A program made the translations under genes and the position numbers. From NCBI RefSeq assembly GCF_945859705.1, contig NC_079137.1:82791150-82855149 (forward strand): 64,000 nt of DNA, written 5' to 3'. The notes under the pieces are model-generated. The model was not told where the DNA came from. It saw only the letters and a list, made by a program, of their open reading frames with translations, and made no database searches. Positions 57,945 to 64,000 of the stretch are shown piece after piece (the stretch's first letter is position 1; each line of letters opens with the position of its first letter). This stretch comes from Episyrphus balteatus (taxonomy: Eukaryota; Arthropoda; Insecta; Diptera; Syrphidae).

Positions 57945-58431
57945 TTTTTGTTTGGTTTTGCATACAAAAAATAATTCTTAAAAATTTTTCCTAAAAACAA
58001 TTTGGAAAAGAGCAGAATGACGATGGGAAGCAAAATGTCAAAATCAGAAAAATCACAAATGTCATTGCGAGTAGGCACTGCCAGACTCGTTTTTTTTTCA
58101 ATTTTTTAGTCCAAATAAAAATAATGGGAAAATAATTTTTTCTCAAACTTTATTTTCCAAAATAAACAGATCATTTCTTTTTTATTTTCTGACCATGGAC
58201 TGCCAGGAGCCAACTGCATTTAAAGCCAGTTGTACAAGTTGTTTTATTAGCTGGCTATTTTAACATACATAGGACCGACCTTGAACCATTTCTAAACCTT
58301 AGCTTTACCACCAATTTTAGAAAATAAAAGTTGATAACCACGGATTAAATATTTGTACGGGACCTTACAAGTTTTGGGCTTACAGAACTGTTAAAATGAG
58401 TCGGCTGAGTGAGGCCAATGTGAACACCTTC
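57945..58431. other. Upstream region of the GPATCH1-like gene
   Basis: Holds its 5' UTR and promoter. No other gene or motif recognised. Confidence 0.35.
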
Positions 58432-58435
58432 TTAA

Positions 58436-59360
58436 GTCTAGTACACTGCTGATGCGAAACGAAAAATTTTCAAGTCTCCAAAGTCGCCAACAAAAATGCT
58501 AACGAAAATATATCATCGAGTATTCTGTCAAAGTCAAAATAAAGAATTCAAAATTAACTTAAAATCAAGAAAAATCCACAGAAACTGTATCAAATTCGAA
58601 GAGGACAGAATAGCAGAGTACAAAAATGTACCTTTTATAAGTTTTGGATGCGTAGTTTTGATTTTATGGGATTTTGAATTTTGCATAGTTTGACCCCACA
58701 AAGACTCATATTAACGGAGTTATGTATTTCCGTTTTTGTGAAAAATTATGATATTTTTTTAAGGTGCATATTTTAATTCCAAAATTGTATCCAATTTTCA
58801 AAGAGGACTGAATAGCAGAGAATAATTTTTAAAGAATTAAAGGTATAACCCTGGTACGCTGCTCGCGCTAAATTTTAGCTGAGATAAAATTCCCATACAA
58901 GTTATCGATAACTTGTATGGGATCCATTTTATCTCGGCTAAAAATTTTCGATAATTTGTATGGGAGCTAAAATTTAGCGCGAGCAGCGTACCAGGCTTTA
59001 AGCTTTAACTAGATTGGCTCGAAAAGTGAAAAAGTACAAAAGTGAAAATTTTCAAACGCATTTTTGTATAGTTTCTCGTGATGAAAAATTAAAACAAATG
59101 ATGCAGAAAGCTTATTTTTTGGCCTAAAAAACACTTTGTATACTCTTTATCACAAAACAATTGCGATAGCCAGAAAAAAATCTTTTCACTTTTGTACTTT
59201 TTGAAAAAGTGGTGTATGTAGTTAAGGCTTTAAACAACAATTTTTGTAGTTTTTTCCTAAAACAAATAGCGCTAAAAAGAAATAAAAATTTTGTACTTTT
59301 GTAAATTTCCCACTTTTTTCACTTTTAGAACTGCGTACTGAAAAACGAAAAGCAAAACGA
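58436..59360. mobile_element. TTAA element related to 2743-4061, truncated and interrupted
   Basis: Begins GTCTAGTACACTGCTGATGC after TTAA (58432-58435) and continues GAAACGAAAAATTTT as in the 2743 element. Near its other end GAACTGCGTACTGAAAAACG (from about 59330) matches 2957-2990. A TTAA-type hairpin is inserted at 58849-58997. The right terminus is not preserved. Confidence 0.5.
58849..58997. mobile_element. 149-bp TTAA-type hairpin MITE, copy 2
   Basis: Inverted-orientation twin of 11621-11768, differing at about two terminal positions only. TTAA follows the right end (58998-59001), ATAA precedes the left end. The near-complete self-complementarity would form a long hairpin RNA if transcribed. 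Confidence 0.82.
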
Positions 59361-59489
59361 ACGAGTCGATTTTTGCCGTGCGGCGAAGCTTTTCAACTCG
59401 TGTGAACGTAAGTCGCAGGTGACTAAAGTGACACTCCCCATAGAAAAATCCTAGTCGATCGACATATCGTGCGGCTAAAATCGACTCGT
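59361..59489. mobile_element. 129-bp hairpin MITE, ACGAGTCGATTTT family
   Basis: Ends ACGAGTCGATTTTTGCCG and, reversed, CACGAGTCGATTTTAGCCG. The interior is partly self-complementary. It may be part of the neighbouring element or an insertion into it. Confidence 0.55.
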
Positions 59490-60038
59490 GAAAAGTTCCC
59501 ATAAGTTTGGAAGGGTGTATGCAAGTTTGTCATTCGTATGAATCCAGCATTAATAAAAGGAATTTTCTTACAAAACAAATTTATCCAAAAAGGGAAATAT
59601 TTTCCCTATATCTGGTAACACTATTGACAACAATCATCAGTCATCTGCGTTCCTGTATTTTTTTTTGCAAAAAACCAAAATCCACAAAGTTTTTTCAGAA
59701 ATACAAAAAAGTTTTTAACAAATTCCAAGTGTTTTTTACCCCAAATAAACCCTGGAATCACTTTAAATATAAAAAAAATAATTCCAATACAAATATTCTG
59801 GATACAGGTATGAATAATGACTCACTTTCTATATGCCCTCGATTAAAGTTGATTTGTATTCGCAAAGGTGGTTCCACTTGGCGACTACGTCACTCATTGG
59901 GAGAGCCTCAATCTCTGCAATACAAAATATCACCTCAAGAATATATTAGGTAAAAAAAACAACTTAAAAACTTTTTCAAAATTCATATTTATCCCATCAT
60001 ATTCATTATTTATCCCAAAAAAGTCGCAACCCTAAACG
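59490..60038 (+). other. Glued upstream region and 5' UTR
   Basis: A 148-codon open frame (59507-59953) lies here but is low-complexity, Lys/Phe-rich and unlike any protein I know, so I read the stretch as promoter and 5' UTR of Glued. The Glued ATG at 60039 has the context AACG-ATG-TC. Confidence 0.45.
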
Positions 60039-63000
60039 ATGTCTGAAAAGACCATTAAAGTAAATGCCCGAGTCGAGATCGCCGGAAAAGGTGTCCGAGG
60101 CAAGGTTGCTTATGTTGGCGTCACCGGATTCGCCGGTGGCAAATGGGTCGGAGTCATACTCGATGAACCAAAAGGTAAGAACAATGGCAGTGTAAAAGGT
60201 CATTCCTATTTCCACTGCATCGACAAGTACGGCACATTTGTCCGTCCCACTCAGTTGATTCTGCTCGACGAGTCTACCGAAGATCTCACAGACGGTACAC
60301 CGACCACACCTCAACCCACAACCACTCGATCTCGATTGAGCACTTCTCGTACTTCTCTTTCTTCAAGTAGACAAAGTCTAACCGGTTCCCGGACACAACT
60401 CTCAACTTCTTTGACTGAACGCAACTTTACCGCAGGCAGAAAAAGCCTAATGACACCGCCGACAACAACTGCAACGGCAACTTCTTCCACAGCTTCTTCA
60501 TCTGAATCTCATCCATCTTCGAAGCGAGCTTCTTTTGTCGAAACTGGGTTTTTAGAGATTTTAAAGCCACAATTTACTCCCAGTCAGCCAATTCGGTCCC
60601 CCTCGTTTACTGCTCCTCCTCCAACTATGAGTGCTCAAGCTGCTGCTGAAGAAAAAGCAACTAATGCTGAACAACAACAAATAATCGAGGGGCTTAAAAG
60701 TCAAGTTGATGATTTGACTGAAAAACTAGAAACACTCAAGCAGCGTCGCTCTGAGGACAAGGAACGTCTGCGAGAGTTCGACAAAATGAAAATTCAATTC
60801 GAACAGATGCAAGAGTTTAGGTCGAAAATAATGAATGCCCAAGCTCAGCTTCAAAGAGACTTGCAAAGAGCAAAGCAAGAAGCTAAAGATGCAATCGAGG
60901 CTAAGGAACGTCATGCTCAAGAAATGGCCGATTTGTCAGATAACGTTGAAATGATAACTCTTGACAAGGAAATGGCAGAGGAAAAGGCCGACACTCTTCA
61001 GCTGGAACTAGATTCCACTAAAGAAAAGATTGAAGAGTTGACTCTTGATTTGGAGCTTTTGCGGGCAGAAGTCCAGAACAAGGCTGAATCAGAACATGGC
61101 AACAGGCCTAGTGGCGATGGCACTGTTAGTGCTTATGAAATTAAGCAACTCGAGCAACAAAATCATCGCTTGAAGGAAACACTTGTCCGTCTTCGTGACT
61201 TAAGTGCACACGATAAACACGATATTCAAAAATTAGCCAAGGAACTTGAAATGAAAAAGTCTGAAGTAACTGAATTGGAACGTACAAAGGAAAAACTGTC
61301 TGTAAAGTTGGATGAACTGGAAGCAACTGTTGCTGATTTGCAGGAACAAGTGGATGCTGCTTTGGGTGCTGAAGAAATGGTTGAACAATTGGCGGAGAAA
61401 AAAATGGAATTAGAAGACAAAGTAAAGTTACTCGAGGAAGAAGTTTCCCAATTGGAAGCTCTTGAAGAAATACACGAGCAGTTGGTGGAAAGTAATCATG
61501 ACTTGGAAATGGATTTGCGCGAAGAACTCGACATGGCAAATGCTGCCAAGAAAGAGATTCTCCGTGAACGGGATGCTGCCATTGAAACAATATACGATCG
61601 CGATCAGACTTTGATAAAGTTCCGTGAATTGGTACAAAAATTAAATGAAAATATTATCGAACTACGTGAAAAGAACTCGGAAACATCTGCTGCAATGAAA
61701 ACATCAATGCCGGATGTAGGAGGAAAGAAAGACGCACTTGTAAATGATTCCATTGACTATAAACAGATGTTTGCCGAATCGAAGGCCTACACTAGAGCAA
61801 TTGATGTTCAACTAAGACAAATCGAATTGACTCAGGCTAATGAAAGAGTTCAAATGCTAACGGCTTTCATGCCAGATTCATTCATGAATCGTGGTGGAGA
61901 CCACGATTCGATATTGGTTATTTTACTTGTCGCTCGAATTGTATTCAAATGTGGCATTGTTGTTAGCCAGACGCGGGAAAGATTCCCAGCCGTTGACAAT
62001 ATTACCAAGGACGCTGTCATTCAGGGTCATAGTGTGCATCAATTTGCTTTCAAGTCTAGATTATTGCACTACATTCATAACCTGCAGTGTGCTTTGCATC
62101 AAATTCTATATGGATTGAACTGTTGTCAGCCTGATACTCTGCTCAGAGCAGGTGGATCGCTTCCTGAAATGATTGCACAGGAAAAAACAGTCGATTCGAT
62201 TATAGAACTGCTGAAGCAAAATCAACTCGATGAGAATTCATTCACGGAAAACATTGAAAAATGTGTTTCCTTCTTCAATGCTATGAATTCTGTTCTTTTA
62301 GCTGGAGAGGATCTTCTCAATGAAACACAAATGATTAGAGATTGTGTTGCTTCGCTGGGATCTGCCTGTGATTCTATACTCACAGATGCTTCTATGATTC
62401 GCGCAATTATTCGAGAAACAACCGATACCAGCGACACAATACTCCTGATGCAATATGTCATAGAAAATGCCGACAGCGTGAAACAAAATATAAAATTGAT
62501 TAAACGTCGCCTGCCTCAAGATCTCCATGTGGTTAAATGCAATATATCGCCACATAAAATCGAAACTATGCGCACAATTACAGGTTCATTGAGTAAAATA
62601 ATGTCTGCTCTGCACATCGCTTCCAAACAGGCTGTGCAAACAATAAATTCATCAATTGAAAGCGATAACGCAGCAGAGACAACTATTGAACACTCCAAGT
62701 TCTGGGAAATTCTCTCATCGGCTTGCGAACGTGTATACGAACAAGACGATAGAGGACCATCGCAGAACTTTAAGGCTGTTCTGGCTCCTGCCAACACCGA
62801 TCTAGCTCAGCTCGCTCAATATCTGCTGGATAACGAGTATGAGATAATGTCTAGAGCCAATGCGAGGGCCGCTGAGAAGCAGGTTTCTCCGATTTTATTG
62901 CGTGCTCAGTTCATAAAGAAGCAATTGGAACAGAAGAATGTTCTGGCTGCTACACTGGAAAATCGCGAGGCTGATATAAAGCAATTAAAGTTAGCTGCCA

Positions 63001-63719
63001 AGATGAAACAGAGTGAACTCTCCGAGATGCAAATACGCAAAGATATCGCAGAGAAAAAGCTGTCGGTGCTACAGCATGATCATGAGGTGACAATTGAAAA
63101 ATTGAAGCGACAATATGAGGAGACTTACGATCTTCTTAAAAAGAAGGAGAAGGAGTTTGAAGATACAATGGATCATTTGCAGAGTGACATTGAAGCTTTG
63201 GAGAGTGAGAAGTCGACGTTACGTGAAAAACTAAAACTTAACACAGGTAGCACTTCAAAGAGAAGTGACACAACAACTCCTGCTTCGTCAACAACTGTGA
63301 GCACTACTGTAACTGCGGGCTCGCCAATACTGGCGGAAGAGGTTAACCTCCTGAAGAGTGTGCTTATAGGAGAACGTAACGAACGATTGCGCTTGCAAGC
63401 TGATTCGATCAAACAAAAGTTAAAGAAATTCGATCCCATTCACGTGCCTCGAGCCAAGGATAAACGTATTATTGAGCTAGAAAATCAGTTGGCAAAAATG
63501 AAGCACGAATGGGCATTGTCATATTTGAGAACATCGCCCTCGACTAAAGCTTCAAGTATTGAAATGTATAGAAAACAGAAAATAGCAATTGAAAAAGAAG
63601 TCAGAGTACTGGCATCTGAGGTGCTTGATGAATATTTTCATAGAAATCCCCATCGGGCAGCGCCCTCAGACTTTTCTCAATTCCCAACAGTCGAAGTTAA
63701 AAAAGTATTTCAAATGTAA
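60039..63719 (+). CDS. Gl: Dynactin subunit 1, p150/Glued
   Basis: Largest dynactin subunit; it tethers the dynein motor to microtubules and cargo. One uninterrupted frame of 1226 residues (human DCTN1 about 1280). Residues about 8-75 form the CAP-Gly domain: VAYVGVTGFAGGKWVGVILD, then the EB1/tubulin-tail motif GKNNGSVKGHSYF and YGTFVRPTQL. Residues about 80-185 are a Ser/Thr-rich basic linker. Residues about 205-560 are the long CC1 coiled coil, which binds dynein intermediate chain. The intercoil region follows (residues about 610-960), then CC2 (about 965-1070) and a C-terminal part ending QFPTVEVKKVFQM. Start chosen at the MSEK ATG, which immediately precedes the CAP-Gly as in Drosophila. 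Poly(A) signals lie near 63872 and 63941. Confidence 0.96.
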   Translation: MSEKTIKVNARVEIAGKGVRGKVAYVGVTGFAGGKWVGVILDEPKGKNNGSVKGHSYFHCIDKYGTFVRPTQLILLDESTEDLTDGTPTTPQPTTTRSRLSTSRTSLSSSRQSLTGSRTQLSTSLTERNFTAGRKSLMTPPTTTATATSSTASSSESHPSSKRASFVETGFLEILKPQFTPSQPIRSPSFTAPPPTMSAQAAAEEKATNAEQQQIIEGLKSQVDDLTEKLETLKQRRSEDKERLREFDKMKIQFEQMQEFRSKIMNAQAQLQRDLQRAKQEAKDAIEAKERHAQEMADLSDNVEMITLDKEMAEEKADTLQLELDSTKEKIEELTLDLELLRAEVQNKAESEHGNRPSGDGTVSAYEIKQLEQQNHRLKETLVRLRDLSAHDKHDIQKLAKELEMKKSEVTELERTKEKLSVKLDELEATVADLQEQVDAALGAEEMVEQLAEKKMELEDKVKLLEEEVSQLEALEEIHEQLVESNHDLEMDLREELDMANAAKKEILRERDAAIETIYDRDQTLIKFRELVQKLNENIIELREKNSETSAAMKTSMPDVGGKKDALVNDSIDYKQMFAESKAYTRAIDVQLRQIELTQANERVQMLTAFMPDSFMNRGGDHDSILVILLVARIVFKCGIVVSQTRERFPAVDNITKDAVIQGHSVHQFAFKSRLLHYIHNLQCALHQILYGLNCCQPDTLLRAGGSLPEMIAQEKTVDSIIELLKQNQLDENSFTENIEKCVSFFNAMNSVLLAGEDLLNETQMIRDCVASLGSACDSILTDASMIRAIIRETTDTSDTILLMQYVIENADSVKQNIKLIKRRLPQDLHVVKCNISPHKIETMRTITGSLSKIMSALHIASKQAVQTINSSIESDNAAETTIEHSKFWEILSSACERVYEQDDRGPSQNFKAVLAPANTDLAQLAQYLLDNEYEIMSRANARAAEKQVSPILLRAQFIKKQLEQKNVLAATLENREADIKQLKLAAKMKQSELSEMQIRKDIAEKKLSVLQHDHEVTIEKLKRQYEETYDLLKKKEKEFEDTMDHLQSDIEALESEKSTLREKLKLNTGSTSKRSDTTTPASSTTVSTTVTAGSPILAEEVNLLKSVLIGERNERLRLQADSIKQKLKKFDPIHVPRAKDKRIIELENQLAKMKHEWALSYLRTSPSTKASSIEMYRKQKIAIEKEVRVLASEVLDEYFHRNPHRAAPSDFSQFPTVEVKKVFQM

Positions 63720-64000
63720 AATTAACTCAAATACTCCTTAATTTTTTTTATCATTTAAGTTATAAACAAAAAGACACTATAAGCGCGGCAGCCATTGTGC
63801 ACTAAAACCTTAAAAAAAATCAAAATTAACTGTAATACATTATTCTAACTTATTTATATGAAAATTATTAAAATAAATTGTTATAAAAACAATCATCTGT
63901 AGTTGTTGTTTTGTTTGCAATGGAAATGTTGATATTTGAATAAAGTACGGTGGGTTAAACAATAGAGGGACAGTTTTAAGCGATCGATGATCCTATTTCT
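63720..64000 (+). other. Glued 3' UTR and beyond
   Basis: AATAAA at about 63872 and again near 63941. No further gene starts before the window ends. Confidence 0.5.

Noticed and set aside
59507..59953. 148-codon open frame upstream of Glued
   Set aside because: Low-complexity, no recognisable domain or signal, overlaps the expected Glued 5' UTR; more likely chance in AT-rich DNA.

Overview
The window looks like nuclear DNA from a fly (Diptera, probably a brachyceran or higher fly). It is AT-rich, its genes are split by mostly short GT-AG introns, and its proteins resemble Drosophila ones. From memory of the Drosophila map, several of these genes (mRpL20, Hsp10, ste14, BicDR, Glued) lie close together near polytene band 70C on chromosome arm 3L, so the window probably preserves that microsynteny. 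I cannot name the species. Its intergenic and intronic DNA is far richer in transposons than in D. melanogaster.

Genes from left to right: (1) 1-1016 +, the 3' part of an MFS sugar (trehalose-type) transporter; (2) 5204-5820 +, mitochondrial ribosomal protein L20; (3) 8807-9317 -, the mitochondrial co-chaperonin Hsp10; (4) 12043-14971 +, isoprenylcysteine carboxyl methyltransferase (ste14/ICMT); (5) 16684-18709 +, an outer-dynein-arm docking-complex coiled-coil protein (CCDC63/CCDC114 type); (6) 20414-49361 -, BicD-related dynein adaptor BicDR, whose first intron is 26.7 kb; (7) 53322-57944 -, a GPATCH1-type G-patch splicing protein; (8) 60039-63719 +, dynactin p150/Glued, uninterrupted. These are unrelated single-gene units, not an operon. 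Three of them (docking protein, BicDR, Glued) serve dynein, and BicDR and Glued belong to the same cytoplasmic dynein-dynactin machinery.

Everything else is dominated by non-autonomous DNA transposons, many datable by nesting and by intact target-site duplications (TSDs): TTAA-flanked hairpins, TA-flanked mariner/pogo-like elements, a Foldback-like element with a 9-bp TSD, three hAT elements with perfect 8-bp TSDs (one with transposase remnants), a ~430-bp inverted-repeat family that carries a tRNA-like sequence, a 1.9-kb four-unit fold-back, and a 253-bp retroposon with a 17-bp TSD. The ste14 intron contains a pogo-like fold-back, itself carrying the Foldback-like element, whose interior has a perfect 94-bp spacerless palindrome. 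A short motif (GTCACNGTGGNGTATNCG) recurs five times across the window with no assigned function.

I see no CRISPR, no functional tRNA or rRNA gene and no bacterial-type system. The candidates for something undescribed are the tRNA-bearing inverted-repeat family, the dispersed 20-bp motif and the nested fold-back architecture.
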